The translations under genes were made by a program, and so were the position numbers. The notes under the pieces are model-generated. The model worked only from the letters and a program-made list of their open reading frames with translations, searched no databases and was not told the DNA's origin. A DNA stretch of 64,000 nt. Source: Cephalopachus bancanus (lineage: Eukaryota > Chordata > Mammalia > Primates > Tarsiidae). How positions within the stretch are numbered: the first letter of the stretch is position 1; each line of letters opens with the position of its first letter. Below are positions 19,720-32,045 of the stretch, piece by piece. The stretch is taken from positions 3,968,001 to 4,032,000 of the forward strand of contig JAPVLO010000232.1 in NCBI GenBank assembly GCA_027257055.1, read 5' to 3'.

Positions 19720-20989
19720 TTTACTCTTCTCTTCTCTTGATAGGCTGTTTTTTTTTTTTTTAAAGATACAATTTGGAGAAGCTGTGCTAATCTATTCTGT
19801 ATGATTTTGATTCAAGTTCTTTATATCAAAAATCATCTTGACTTGGTATGTTAGCAAAAGAAATTGAAAAATACTGGTTGTGGGCTCTTTTCCTGGATTT
19901 GTCTCTGATTTACTGAGTTTGACAGATCTCAAAATTACAGGAAATTATTTCCATTTATTTAGTAGTAAGGGAGATATCTGGGGAGACACGTGGTCAAATA
20001 TTCAACTTCTAGATTTGTGATTTTGAGCTAATAGTCATTGTTTTGCTAATAGGTCCTGGCCACGATGCATATGTCAAATCAGGTTATAAGAAATAATAAG
20101 ACAATCCACATTCATGTATTTTATTGGATTTATTTTTTTATTGCCTGAAGTAGGTTGGTTTGGTAATTGGTTTTTTTTAAATATAAATATTGAGACTTAG
20201 CTCTTCAGTACTGTCCAGGAAACATTATAGGGACCCCTGTCTGCTACTGTTTGTTTTTTAGATAGTAAAGGGAAAAAAGGAGCCTCTCTCTGATATCAAA
20301 CATTAACTAAATAGTATCTGTTGTACGATAATTTAATTTGATCAAATTCAAGTCTTAGGCTTACTATGAATTAAAGTTTAATTACAGAGTGCATTTAGAA
20401 GTAGTTATATTGTACTTTGAGATGAAAATCTCAGAAAGCTTATTAGCTGGGTTGTCGATTCTGGAAGAAAATCAACAACTTGTAAGAATGAACCCGACAG
20501 TGTCCAGGATCATGAGTGAAGGGGTGTGTTCGTAGGATCACTGTGTAGAATTAGTCACAGTAGAAGGGATGCTTGAGTTCTTGTAGTTTCCCCAATGGAA
20601 GAACTGGCTTAATTTGGTTGATTGTAGTCTGGAAAAAGCCATCCAAATACTGAGAATCTGAGAGTGAGAGAGCACTGGGCCTGGAGGACTTGCCAGGGCA
20701 AGGAGCACTCTAGATAGGGTTAGGGTGGAAGGAGTACGAGGCTGTGGCATGGGCCTTGCATTGCCTACTCTGGGACCCTGGATGACTCCGTTCCTCTCCA
20801 CAGGCTCACGAAAAGATGGGAGGCCATACTCTCTAGGACTCTTGAATTCAGAAAGTAAAAGGAAGTAGAATCACCTTGTCTTTCGGACTGAATTTTGAGT
20901 TGGCATGTTAGAGACATGGTCATAGAGGGACTCATATTTAGTAAACATGCTAGATTAGATCAGCCAATTAAAATGTTTCTTTTAGTCTA
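19720..20989. other. single-copy non-coding DNA
   Basis: No repeat or gene recognised. AT-rich to about 20500, then a somewhat GC-richer stretch around 20620-20830 with an unremarkable 87-codon minus-strand frame. Confidence 0.4.
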
Positions 20990-21330
20990 GAGACAGGGAG
21001 TACAAGTGCATGTTTGTATTTGCACAAACACGTCTGACAATATGGCTGATATATTGTGTGGTAGTGCGGGTTGGGTCTCAGTGGCTCACTCCCCAAATAG
21101 CAAACACTGTACCCAATAGGTAATTTCTGAACACTAGCCCCCTTCCTCGCCTCCCCCCTTGTTGGTGTCCCCCCATCTTTATGACCATTTAGCTCCCGCA
21201 TGTAAGTGAGAACATCCGGTGTCTGGTTTCCTGTTTCTGAGTCAGTTTACTTAGGATGATGTTCTCCAGCTCCATCTATGTGGATGCAGAGAATATGCCT
21301 TCATTCTTTTTTATGACAACCAATTAAATT
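20990..21330 (-). mobile_element. L1 3' end (antisense)
   Basis: 'tagctcccgcatgtaagtgagaacatccggtgtctggtttcctgtttctg' and 'ttaggatgatgttctccagctccatctatgt' are the complement of the L1 ORF2 3' end and 3' UTR. C-rich blocks upstream (gcctcccccctt) correspond to the G-rich tract of the 3' UTR. It is 5' truncated. Confidence 0.88.
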
Positions 21331-21499
21331 TTATCCACAAAAACATTTACTTTGAGTATATATTTTCTTTTAGTAAAGAAGCTGCTTTTTACCCTGACTT
21401 GATCACTATATATTATATATATTAAAACCCCAGTATATATCTCATAAATATGAAAATAAATATGTGAACTTAAAAATATTTTTTAAAATGTTGTTTTCT

Positions 21500-21786
21500 G
21501 CCGGGGTCGGTGGCTCAGCCTGTAATCCTAGCACTTTGGGAGGTCGATACAAGGGGATTGCCTGAGCCCGTGGGTTTATGACTAGCCTAGGCAACTTGGC
21601 AAGGCCTTGTCTCTACAATAAATAAAAAATTAGCCGGGCGTGGTAGTGTGCGCCTGTAGTTCCAGCTGCTTGGAATGCTGAGGTGGAAGGATTGCCAGAG
21701 CCCAGCAGGTCGAAGCTGGGGTGGCTGTGAGTGTCCCACTGCACTCCCACCTGGACAGCTGAGTGAAACTCAAACTCAAAAAAAAT
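21500..21786 (+). mobile_element. Alu, intermediate tier
   Basis: A dimeric Alu with the ggctcagcctg deletion but an older 'gggtttatgactagcctaggcaactt' B-box region. This places it between the older and younger tiers. The tail is short and the target duplication is unclear. Confidence 0.92.
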
Positions 21787-21988
21787 ATATACTGTTTTCA
21801 CAAAACTGCTTTTTAACTCTTCCTTTAGAATCTCCTCAGAGTGAATTTAAACATCCAAAAAGTACAATGCTTTTGATTTGTTTTGTATATATTAAATACT
21901 TATGTATGGTTCATGTATGTGTATGTATATATGTGTATATTTAATATATATTTAACATCAAGTCATAATACCCACATTATTTACTCCC

Positions 21989-22143
21989 TTTTTTTTGGAG
22001 TCAGAGTCTCACTCTGTCACCCATACTGGAGTGAAGTGTGGCATACTCATGCCCACGCCAGCGTCGACCCGCTGGGTTAGGTAATCTTTACGCTTCAGCC
22101 TTCCAAGTAGCCGGAACTACAGGCGCGTGCTACCACGCCCAGC
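21989..22143 (-). mobile_element. Alu right arm (antisense)
   Basis: This starts ttttttttggagtcagagtctcact and stops at the linker (acgcccagctg). The left arm is missing or was separated by the next insertion. It is the first of three antisense Alus in a row. Confidence 0.88.
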
Positions 22144-22400
22144 TGTTTTTTGTTTTGTTTTGTTTTGTTTTTGAGTTGGAGTCTCACTCTGTCACCCAGG
22201 CTGGAGTACCGTGGCACGCTCACAGCCACCCCAGCGTCGCCCTGCTGGGTTCCGGCGATCCTCCCGCCTTAGCCTTCCAAGTCGCAGGAACTACAGGCGC
22301 ACGCTACCATGCGCGGCTAACTGTTGCAGAGATGAAGTCTTACCAAGTTGCTGGGGCTGGTCTCGACCGTAGCGGGGGTTGATTTTCTACCTCAAGCGTT
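22144..22400 (-). mobile_element. Alu with eroded left arm (antisense)
   Basis: It begins with a (GTTTT)n tail complement at 22144-22171. The right arm is complete, followed by a left arm that decays after 'ctggtctcgaccg'. Probably inserted into the A-rich linker of the preceding copy. Confidence 0.85.
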
Positions 22401-22427
22401 CTCAGTCTCTGTCCCAGTGAACTCTGA

Positions 22428-22451
22428 TTCTTCTTCTTCTTCTTCTTCTTT
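22428..22451. repeat. (TTC)n microsatellite
   Basis: About eight TTC units grade into the poly(T) of the next antisense Alu, probably grown from the Alu tail. Confidence 0.9.
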
Positions 22452-22711
22452 TTTTTTTTTTTGTACTGGAGTGCAGTGGCCTCTCCCGGCCACCACAGCC
22501 TCAACCCGCTGGACTCCGGCGATCCTTCCGCCTCAGCCTTCCGAGTAACCGGAAATACAGGCGCGCGCTACCACTGCCGGCTGATTTTTTGATTTATTGT
22601 AGAGATGAGGTCTCGCTGCCCGGGCGGGTCTTGAACCCGCGGGCTCAGGCAATCCACTCACCTCAGCCTCCCAAAGGCGTGGGATTACAGGCTGAGCCAC
22701 CGAGCCCGGCG
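22441..22711 (-). mobile_element. Alu, youngest tier
   Basis: An antisense Alu with a slightly shortened right-arm end. In sense it carries GCGGG-TTCAAGA-CCCGC and the 5-nt deletion. Target duplication gaactctgattctt / gaactataattctt is imperfect. Confidence 0.92.
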
Positions 22712-23640
22712 AACTATAATTCTTACAGTACTTTTGTGCATGCACATTAAGTGGCCTTTTCTTACCTAGCCTATTTTTTAAAACCAATATAAGATGGAAG
22801 CCAAGAGATTCACTTAGTACATAATTAATTGCCAGTTGTCTTGAAAGGTTTGTATTGAAGCTTTTACTGATAAAAGTATAGAATATAACCTGGACCAGTG
22901 ATTAGTTAGGAAAATGACAGAAAAGTCATTGTTAAAGAGAAACAAAAATCAAGTTGACAATGAAATACCAATTAATTAACAGCTTCCGATTTAAATGTAG
23001 ATTTTAGGATTCTACTTGGTTTTCTCTCACCTCTCAAATGCTTACTTCTGAACAATATTTGCTATCATTTTTGTTTTTGATGGATTGGAGGCCCTGGAAT
23101 TTTGAAATCCTAGTTATCATGAATTACTATAGCAATTACTTAGATAATGGAATAATAAAAATATGGAACATTTTGATGATGCTTTGTAGGTCATATTATT
23201 TATAAAGTGCTTTTTTGAAATCTGCTAGATAGAACAAGGCAGAAGCACATGACTGGAAGTCAAGGTTCAGGTCCTACTTCTGGTTGCAGGGAGCAGTCTT
23301 GACTCCTTATATGAGATGATGTTTACTGCTGCTGATTATAAGGAGAAGAAGACACAGAGGAGGAATATGTGGTCAATAAAGGGAAAAAAGGCATTCTTCA
23401 TGAGTGACTTGTAAACTAAAATAAGTGAAGAATTGGAGGTGATTATTTTCATAAACTCTTTTTGAGTTTGTAATACTGAGTTTGTGAAAGAACAGTTTAG
23501 TTGGTCAGATGAGGACATACTGATTTCAGAAGATTTAGTAGGTTACCTAGTCTTAGTGAAATAATTCCTTTTCACATCACTAAAAAAAAAGGAATTGACA
23601 TTAACTGACAATTAATGAATTGGAAAAGGGCAGCAGCACA
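22712..23640. other. single-copy AT-rich DNA
   Basis: A weak MIR-like block ('agtcaaggttcaggtcctacttctggttgc') lies at 23255-23290. Nothing else recognised. Confidence 0.35.
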
Positions 23641-23733
23641 TTTATTCATTTATTTATTCAATAAATATTTGTTGAACATTTGTTACGTGCTACAGAACAG
23701 ACAAGATTCTCTGCCATCACAGAGGTTAAATTC

Positions 23734-24030
23734 TTTTTTTTTTTTTTTTTTTGAGTTGGAGTCTCACTCTGTTGCCCAGACTGGAGTGCAGTGGCTGTTC
23801 CCGGCCACCGCAGCCTCGACCTGCTGGGCTCTGGCAATCCTTCCACCTCAGCCTTCCAAGTAGCTGGAACTACAGGCGCGGGGTACCACGCCTGGCTAAT
23901 TTTTTGATTTACTGTAGAGATGAGATCTCGCCAAGTTGCCCAGGCAGGTCTCAAACCCGCGGGCTCAGGCAATCTACTCACCTCAGCCTCTCAAAGGCGC
24001 GGGATTACAGGCTGAGCCATCGAGCCTGGC
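23734..24030 (-). mobile_element. Alu, lineage-specific dimer
   Basis: A full antisense Alu. Target duplication gaggttaaattct (left) / gaggttagattct (right) differs by one base. In sense, the B-box region is GCGGG-TTTGAGA-CCTGC. It inserted into an older 'ttattcaataaatatttgttgaacatttgttacgtgc' L2/MIR relic (23640-23730). Confidence 0.95.
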
Positions 24031-24074
24031 TGAGGTTAGATTCTGATGGGGGAAATGTTTCTATTTCATTGCAG

Positions 24075-24240
24075 CCGCTGTGCTAGTTCTTTAGATAATT
24101 ATCTCATGTAATTCCTCAGCATCCTATGGCATGATCATTATTTTCAACTTACAGATGAACAATAGTCTCAGTCTCAGTAAGTTACTGGAGATTTCACAGC
24201 TAGTAGGTAGCCGAAAAAGTCATCGAGGTCTACTTTTTTC
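24075..24240 (-). mobile_element. MIR SINE
   Basis: Antisense MIR: 'tcaacttacagatgaacaatagtctcagtctcagtaagttactggagatttcacagctagtaggtag' follows the complement consensus through the 'cacacagctagtaagtgg' block. Confidence 0.85.
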
Positions 24241-25129
24241 CAAACTCATCAAGTTACATTTATTCAGTATGTATGCAGCTTTTTTCTTTGTCAATCATAC
24301 CTCAAAAAAGTAGTTTCAAAAAACAAAACATAACAAAAATATCTCCATCAGTCTGACCCCTAACTCCATAACTTCACTACTATGCTGCCTCCTATGGTTG
24401 CACTCTATGGGAATCCTTTACCAAATGTCAGCATTTAATAACGTTAGAAAGTGTAAGTTTGCTCATCATTTAGATGCTTTTGCTCAGATCAGTCATTTGG
24501 TAGTATTGGGCTTGGTTATGTCTTCACAGAAAATTGTGTCTGATGTGTTCAGTCTGATCTGGTAGCACCAACAGCTGCTCCCCTTAGAAGTAACAGGAGA
24601 TTGTTCATGGGCACTGTCTTCACAATAATGGTGAATCTGATCAAATTCCTCTTAGACAGTGGGGTTTGTGTAATAACAAAGGGCAGCCAATTATCATCTG
24701 GCGATGTCTGCCAAGGTGGACATTGACAGAGGTGCTGTAGAAATCTATATATAGTAGAGGAATAGGATGCAAGAGATGTGTCAAGAAGACAAAGGCAAGA
24801 CAGTTCCATATGCTACCAACTAGCTGCTGTGAAATGTTCTGCACACTGATGATCACAGTGACCTGTCACCAGGCTCTGCCCAGCAGGTTAGCACTGTCAC
24901 CTGCCAAGCTGTTTAGATACTTTGTTTGTTATTAGATTAAGGTTTTGATTACATCTGGACCAACTGAAGGGGGAATAGTCAAATTTAATATGGGTTTGGG
25001 CCAGACCTCAGCCTAGATAACAGGGAGATTTTGTCCATTGATTGCCTGCAGTGAGTTTAGCATTGTTTTAAGATAGCCTCTGATTGACTCATCACTATCA
25101 GCCGTCTGTTTTCTATTTCCTTTTTGTAG
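24241..25129. other. single-copy non-coding DNA
   Basis: Nothing recognised. Short antisense frames near 24549-24856 have no supporting context. Confidence 0.4.
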
Positions 25130-25400
25130 TGGTGTGAAGTTTTGGTGTATTGGGAAAGACTCTGTGGCTCTGCAGCCAGATTGCCCTGGTGCCCATTCCT
25201 TACTCCCTATGAGACCTTGGACAGGTGACTTAATCTCTCATGGTCTCGCTTTCCTCCTCTCTAACACAGGGATAGCATTAGAGCCTGCTTGGTAGAATTT
25301 TTGTGGGTAAAGCACTTAGAAGAGAGCTTGGCACATGGTAAGTACTATTTGCATTGACTGGACTGCTATTTTTATGACTGTTGCTGTTATTGTTGTTGTT
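25130..25400 (+). mobile_element. MIR SINE, nearly full length
   Basis: 'gaaagactctgtggctctgcagccagattgccctggtgcc' (tRNA-like half), 'ctatgagaccttggacaggtgacttaatctctcatgg', 'taacacagggatagcattagagcc', 'gtaaagcacttagaagagagcttggcacatggtaagtac'. These are consecutive MIR blocks in order. A GTT/ATT-rich tail follows. Confidence 0.85.
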
Positions 25401-27089
25401 ATTATTGCAAATGTGTTATCATGCCATGCATAAGTTGGTCACCATCATCCTCTTAGCATCAAATGGCAGAGGAGCAAGAGCATCTACTTGCAGCTTCTTG
25501 GCACTTTGTGTATGCATGTTGTCCATTTTTTATCAGCCATAAATGAACTTGTGAGGCTCATGAGGCTTTGCATTTAGGGCAGAATCCTTGGGGAGAAGGG
25601 CTGCAGATAGCCCAGGTGAGGGTCTGGCTTCTTCACAGCAGGGCGACCTTGTGATGTGCTCTCTGCTCTGCTTGGTCTTGCGTGCCTCACTATGTCTTTC
25701 CCCTGGCTCAAAACTCTGGGTCAGTGGGCTGCGGTTGTGTATGGGGACTTCACTCCGTGGGGAGCTGATTGGGATGGGAAAACTAGTTGGGATGTAACTT
25801 GGTAGTGCAGGTATGGAATCCTGCTGCATGAGATCTGTTCAGTAGCCGCCAGTTTCTTTTTCTTTGTTTCACTTTGACATGGTTGCCAGACTTTTTTTTT
25901 TTCTTTTTTAAAGAGTAATCCTAAATCAGAAAACCATGATATGTTATCAGGCTTAATTTTAACAGCCCCACAAAAAAAAAAAAGGAAGAAGAAGAAGGAG
26001 GAAAATATCACACGTTTTATAAAATGAATGAAGGGAGAGAGAAATTAAGCACAATACTGGAAAAGTGGAGTTCAGGGTGGGAGCTGGGATGTGACATGCC
26101 ACACTGCACCCACAGAACAACAGCAAGAGAAAATGAACCATATCATCTTTTACTGACTTGTTCTGTTGGTGATTGAGGCATTTCAGTGCACAACCAGGAA
26201 AATAATAGGTTACTTTCACAATGGTAGAAGTTTAACAAATGCTCAATCATTCACCCGACATCATTGCTGTCACTGGTGAGCGCTTTACTGTATGATATTG
26301 ATGCCTTGCCGTGTCTTTTCAGATTCCATCTGTCTGCAGTGGGCCACTAAACATTTCAATTTGCTACCTGTAGAGCTGGATTGCAGTGCTCAAACTGAAA
26401 TGAGAGAAATGGATTTAGTGAAACTCAGAATAGAGAGTGTTTCATGGATTTTTGTGGAAAGATGCACAAACTGAAACCCACTGATAAGATACACACAATT
26501 GTTTTGAGTGCCTTATAAAAGTACATGGTATTAAACAATTCTTGGATGTTTTTAGGGAAAATAGCCTTAGTCAGATGGATGGTGATAAGGCCCTCTACAT
26601 TGAAAGGAACTCGGATTCTGTCTACCTAGGGTGTCGTTGCCCATAGTCAGTGCCATGGCAATAACCCTAGAATGCAGTACTTGTAAAGCTGTGCTTGTTT
26701 AGTTGCACTTTAGATAGCTGATATAGCAATGGACAGGAAAAAAAATCCAAGTTACTTGGCTACCCCTAGCATTCAGTCTTTTCCTAGCAGGGATCATTTA
26801 GAAAATGCCCTGGTTGGGAGAGAGGGTTCGCACCATGTGGGTGCCTCTTATTACTGTCATTTTCTGACTGTTGCCCATAGTTCTTGACTGACCATAATTC
26901 TCACTATCTGCCTCCCAGCTTTTAAAAAATTCATTTGTGCTCATTTTGGAAATGTCATCCTGTGCCCAATATCAAGGTGCTCTAAACGATTCCCTACCCA
27001 CCTGAATTTGAGCCCCATAAAATAAAGTGGGTATCACATACTTCAAGGACATTCAGGAGTACTAAACCGAAAATGGAAGTTTTGAGAAT
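25401..27089. other. single-copy non-coding DNA
   Basis: No repeat or gene recognised. An A-rich gaagaagaagaaggagg tract lies at 25983-26002. Confidence 0.4.
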
Positions 27090-27840
27090 TTGAGCATTAA
27101 AAAAGGCTGAAACACCACAGTGAGGTCTACTCCACCCCACCAGGATGGTGATACAAAAAGAATGGACAGTAACAAGTCTTGGCAAGAACTGTAAGAAATT
27201 AGAGACCTACTACATTGCCAGCAGAAATATAAAACGTCTCCACCAAGGTAGTGAGTTGGTGGCTTCTCCAAAAAGTAAACATACAGTTAGCATATGACTT
27301 CACCATTTCACTCCTAGGAATATGCTCCCAAAATACAGTGATTGAAAAAGGAACATAAACAAGTACATGTACACACACATTCATAATAGCTGAAAGGTAG
27401 AAGCAGCCTGAATAATCCTTTAGCAAATGCATGGATGAACAATTAATGCTATGTCCATACAGTGGAGTATTATTCAGCAATAAAAGAATAAATTACTTAT
27501 TCATGCTACGACACGAATACACCTCCAAAGCTTACTAAGTGACTGAGGCCAGACCTCAAAGCTCATATATTGTATGATTCAGTCTACGTTAGTATCCAAA
27601 ATACATCCATCCATGGAAATAGAATGCAGATTGGTGGCTGCCAGGGACTGGGGAGGGGGTGAAGGGAGAAAGTACTTACTGGGAAAGGACTTTTACTTTG
27701 GAGTGATGGAAGTGTTTTGGAAGTAGATAGGGGTAGTGATAGAACAACATTGTAATTGTACTAAATACCAAAGAATTGTTCATTTTAATATGGTGAATTT
27801 GATGTTAATGAATTTTATCCCAATAAGTTACTTCTGAAAA
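27090..27840 (+). mobile_element. L1M LINE 3' end
   Basis: Long collinear match to the old L1M ORF2 end and 3' UTR: 'agaatggacagtaacaagtcttggcaaga', 'aaacatacagttagcatatgacttcaccatttcactcctagg', 'cagtggagtattattcagcaataaaag', 'tggtggctgccagggactggggaggggg', 'atatggtgaatttgatg'. Many stops. 5' truncated. Confidence 0.93.
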
Positions 27841-28114
27841 AAGTTTAAATAAGTGAGAAGTGTTATCCTGGAGAAAGGAAAGTAATGAGTTGATAAAGCC
27901 AAGTCCTCATATGAGATGGGTCTTATGAGAAATAATAACCCCCTAATTTTCTCTTCTACAAGTTGCATAAACACAAAGTTAATCTATAGCAGAAAGAATA
28001 TAGACAATGTTCATTCCTACCAACTAGATTATGACTTCCTTCACAATGGGGATTGTTCTTTGACATCTTTTTTTTTTTCACAAAGATACCTAATAGTCAC
28101 TAATATCATCACTC

Positions 28115-28365
28115 TAAAATATTTAATAAGAGCTTACTGTGCTGAGACATTCTGCTAGTCGTCGAGGATCTAACTGAGCAAAAAGGAAATCATCTATCTC
28201 TCATAGAATTAGGACTCTAGTTGAGGAAAAAGACCAAAAATGAAGTGAGTAGACACATAAAAGGGATCATACATGATAAGGGCTGTTATGAAAGCCAATA
28301 GGAAGCAGAGATACAGAAATTTGGGAGAGGACTTGGTCTACACCACCTGATAGGATACACAGAGC
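28115..28365 (-). mobile_element. L2 LINE fragment
   Basis: Antisense L2 3' region: 'taagagcttactgtgctgagacattctgctag', 'tcatagaattaggactctagttgagg', 'agtagacacataaaagggatcatacatgataagggctgttatgaaagccaatagg'. The order matches the L2 complement. Confidence 0.75.
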
Positions 28366-28455
28366 CTTGGATAGGGATGATCACCTCCAGGCCACCCTCA
28401 GACCTGCAATAAGTATGGTACTAGGTGGAAGCTTTCTGGTTAAAAGTCTTCTTGG

Positions 28456-28744
28456 GCCGGACTTGGTGGCTCAGCCTGTAATCCTGCGCTTTGGGAGACT
28501 GAGGTGAGTGGATTGCCTGAGCCCGCGGGTTCGAGACCCGCCTGGGCAACTTGGCGAGACCTCATCTCTACAATAAATCAAAAAATCAGCCAGGCGTGGT
28601 AGCGCATGCCTGTAATTTCAGCTACTCGGAAGGCTGAGGCGAAGGATCACCGGAACCCAGCAGGTTGAGGCTGCGGTGGCCGGGAGCGGCCACTGCACTC
28701 CAGTCTGGGTGACAGAGTGAGACTCCAACTGAAAAAAAAAAAAA
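28456..28744 (+). mobile_element. Alu, lineage-specific dimer with perfect T-arm-like B box
   Basis: A full Alu. Exact GCGGG-TTCGAGA-CCCGC at 28525-28541, undeleted caacttggcgagacc, ggctcagcctg start. Imperfect duplication aaaagtcttcttgg / aaaagtcttggttg. Confidence 0.95.
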
Positions 28745-29152
28745 GTCTTGGTTGAAGTTGGTGGTTGCCTTGATATTTGAGGTTTCCTTGCTGTCAACAC
28801 CAAGGGCTTGCTACCTCAATTTCCCATGGTCTTTCTTCCAATGGTTCTTTCAAATTTCCAGGTTGTTTGCTACTTATACTGTCTCTAATCAGATGCCTTG
28901 TTCTGATCACTGATATGGGTACCTTTTGTGTTGTTTTGAACACTACCTTGTTTTATCATTTTCTGCCAGTGGTATACCGGGATTTCTGATGCATTGTCTG
29001 GTTTGAACTCTTCCCTGTCTTCTGACCCCAATTTGCCCATGTTGAACTCACTGACTGATTTCAGACTTGCAGTTCCATCATGACTCCATTTCCACATACT
29101 TCCCTACATCCCGCTTACCCTATTTTCTACCTTTTGTTCAATTGTCCTTGTT
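28745..29152. other. single-copy non-coding DNA
   Basis: Nothing recognised. Confidence 0.4.
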
Positions 29153-29422
29153 TATTTATTTATTTTTTGAGTTGGAGTCTCACTCTGTTGCTCAAGCTGG
29201 GGCACAGTGGCATGCTCATGTGGCGTCAACCTGCTAGGATCTAGTGATCCTTCCGCCTCAGCCTTCCAAGTGCTGGAACCACAGATGCATGCTACCTCAC
29301 CTAGCTAATTTTTTTTAAATTGTAGAGACGAGGTCTCACCAAATTGCTCAGGCTGGGCTCAAACTCACTTGCCTCGACCTCTCAAAGTGCTGGGACTACA
29401 GGCTGAAACACTGAGCTCTGCC
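29153..29422 (-). mobile_element. Alu, diverged
   Basis: A full-length antisense Alu with a ttatttatttat tail complement and several small deletions. Flanks caattgtccttg / cagttgccctct form an imperfect duplication. The left-arm start is too diverged to place in a tier. Confidence 0.9.
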
Positions 29423-29439
29423 CAGTTGCCCTCTTATAA

Positions 29440-29530
29440 TACAGTTGTGCCTCATGTCTGTGGGAGATGGGTTTAAGCCCCCCCCCACTGAATATACAAA
29501 TGGGGATGCCCAAGTCCTGCCAGCCTCCGT
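29440..29530 (-). mobile_element. Tigger-type (TcMar) MITE end
   Basis: 'tgtgcctcatgtctgtgggagatgggtttaagccccc' then 'aatatacaaatggggatgcccaagtcc' corresponds to the terminal part of a pogo/Tigger-type MITE (consensus 'ccctcggtatccgtgggggattggttccaggacccc...ggatgctcaagtcc'). It is opposite in orientation to the copy at 31705. Confidence 0.6.
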
Positions 29531-31422
29531 TCCACGGCCCCACTGCCTGCACCCACAACATTTTGATGCAGTTGCTGCACGTCTGCTTGGTGCCTCCTCA
29601 GCTTTGCTGTAACTCTTGATCCCATCCATCCCCAACTACTGTCCTCTCTCTTTGCTCTGGTGCTGATGATGGTTTGCTTAAAGGGCACATAACGAACCTT
29701 AAGTACAAACAGTTGTTCAAAAACTTAGTAAGAAATAAGTGAGCTGTCTTTCTTGAGTAACAGATAATTTACTAAAAAGACAAGATAATTGGTATTTTAG
29801 CAAAGAATTTGTAGCAACAATTAATACCTGATTCCTCTATTTGAAAAGACTGTGTTCTCATACCTGCTAATTCTTCTCAAGTCTGCTTTTTAAAGATTCT
29901 TTCTAGATTTTTAAGGAACATCATATCATGAGGTTTTTTTCTTGACTTATACATGTTTCTAATGCATGAAAACCAATAAAGTTGAACTTGTGAAGGAATG
30001 CATGATGCTTAAAAGTGCGTCTGAATGATCAGTGATAAGCAAAATCATCATCATCATTTATATAACATGTACTTATTCTGTCAACCTAGTAGTTCATTTA
30101 TGTAGCCAGTGACTGTTATCTACATTTAGGTCTAAAATGCTGCTTATATCTAACTAATAACAATTCACCTTGGGAACTAAAGGCTGATTTGTTTATTGGA
30201 TTTGCAAGTCTCTCTTTTACTGAAAAGGAGAAAAATCACCAATAAAACTAGGTTTTTAAAACATTTAGATCAGATTTATCAGTGCAAGCCAAAGCCTGTT
30301 TATTTTAGGTCTCTGGTGGTATTTGCCAATTGATTCTAAAGATTTGTAAGGTCAGAATTGGAAACGTATGAAAAAAAGCAAAAAATGAAGAGCAGTGTCG
30401 GAGTTACGCAACTGTCTAGTCGCTCCATCAGCAGCAAGGAAGAAATAGGAGGAGTCTGTATGTGCTAACTTTTATGGCTGGGTCTTCCTAAGACAGTGGG
30501 TTTGTTTATTCACAACGTTGCCCCTCACTGGAGAAGTTAAGACAGGGTGAAGGCAACTAGGCCAGAGTCAGAGACAACAAGCCTTGTTCAAAATCCAGCA
30601 GAGCATGCCTTAGGGTTCCAGAGAAAAGTCAGGGCTTCTAGAACCAGGGCAGTCTAGAACATAGGTGGAAGGTTTTAATCACCTGCACAAAGCACTAGGA
30701 ATAAGCACATCTTTGTTACTGGTCCATGGTTCTATTCTTGGCCTTGAGCTTTCTTGTATTTTCCACTGAGACTAGACCTTCATCGTCAGACGTGACTTGT
30801 GTGGTCATCATAGTTTCTTCATCATGACACTACTGCCTGTAGTGTGCCGTGTTCTTACCCACCCAGGACCCATCTCCCCTCCTTCCTTCCAAACAGTGTC
30901 CCCACCCTCCCCAAGGCTGCCCATTGAACTTAGGGGAAGTCTGGCTTTCCACGCTCTAGAAAAACAATTTAGTCATGGTAATTTTCTCCCCTTTGCAGTG
31001 ATTGTTTTAGATACCCAGGGTTAAACTCCTCAAAGTGGCATTCCTTGTGGAGGAGATACTGTATGTGCAGGGTAGACTCACAACTTAAAATGGCCCACTC
31101 AGACTGAAGGAAAGATGTGTACTCCACAGTTGAGAGAGAGGGTTTTTCTGTCTTCTGTAGTTTAACAGGAAGGTAAGCCAAGGACCAGTTGATTGTGGAG
31201 GAGGAAAGAGCGGAGGGAATGACAGACAGCTGGGCTCAGCTCTGATTCTGCTGTTCTGGAGTCCTCCCCACCTTTGACCAACTGTTGCAGAAGAAAGTAC
31301 ATTGCCTTATCGCAGCATTCCCTTGCTGCAGAAACATGCTGAAGATAGATCACCTGAGGCGTTTTTTCCATAATCTGTCTCATGTACTCCAACCTGTGAT
31401 CTTACTTTAAGAACCAATTCTG
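29531..31422. other. single-copy non-coding DNA
   Basis: No repeat or gene recognised. Minor open frames on both strands have no domain. Confidence 0.4.
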
Positions 31423-31570
31423 TAGCATGCGCCTGTAGTTCCAGCTACTTGGAAGGCTGAGGCAGAAAGATCGCCGGAGCCCAGCAGGTTGAGGCTGCGG
31501 TGTCGGGGATCGGCCACTACACTCCAGTCTGGGTGACAGAGTGAGACTCCAACTCAAAAAAAAAAAAAAA
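31423..31570 (+). mobile_element. Alu right arm only, 16-bp TSD
   Basis: A 5'-truncated Alu starting mid right arm (tagcatgcgcctgtag). Flanks aagaaccaattctgta / aagaagcaattctgta are a near-perfect duplication, which proves it inserted already truncated. Confidence 0.93.
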
Positions 31571-31704
31571 GAAGCAATTCTGTACTTTGCTTCCATTTTA
31601 GAGTGGTAGCGAAGGCTCAGCCTGGGCTGAAGTCCTGAACTTGAGAGCTCAGATTTTGGTCTTTCCATTCACATTACACTCATTGGCATAATATGATATA
31701 GCGG

Positions 31705-32045
31705 TCCGGTCGGCCCTCCACACACAAGGGCTTTGCATCCATGGAGTTGGCCGACTGAGATCAGGAAGGTAGTCAGGCTGCAGTGGTTTGCCTGTGGTAA
31801 ATGTGTACAGCCATCTTCTTTGTCATTGTTCCCTAAACAATACAGAATAACAGCTGTTTACATGGCATTTACATTGTATTGGTATTATGAGTGCTCTAGA
31901 GATGATTTGAAGTATACAGGAGGATGCACACAGGTTATATGCCGGCTCAGCACTATTTTACTGAACTTGAGCACCCATGAATTTGGGTATATGCAGGGGT
32001 AGTGGGAGTTGTTCCTGCAACCATGGGGCAACTCTGCTGCACTAC
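31705..32045 (+). mobile_element. Tigger-type (TcMar) MITE
   Basis: 'gtcggccctccacacacaagggctttgcatccatgg' at one end, 'catggcatttacattgtattggtattatgagtgctctagagatgatttgaagtatacaggaggatg' in the middle and 'cttgagcacccatgaatttgggtatatgcaggggtag' at the other end. These are the familiar blocks of a non-autonomous Tigger element in order. No transposase. Confidence 0.85.
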
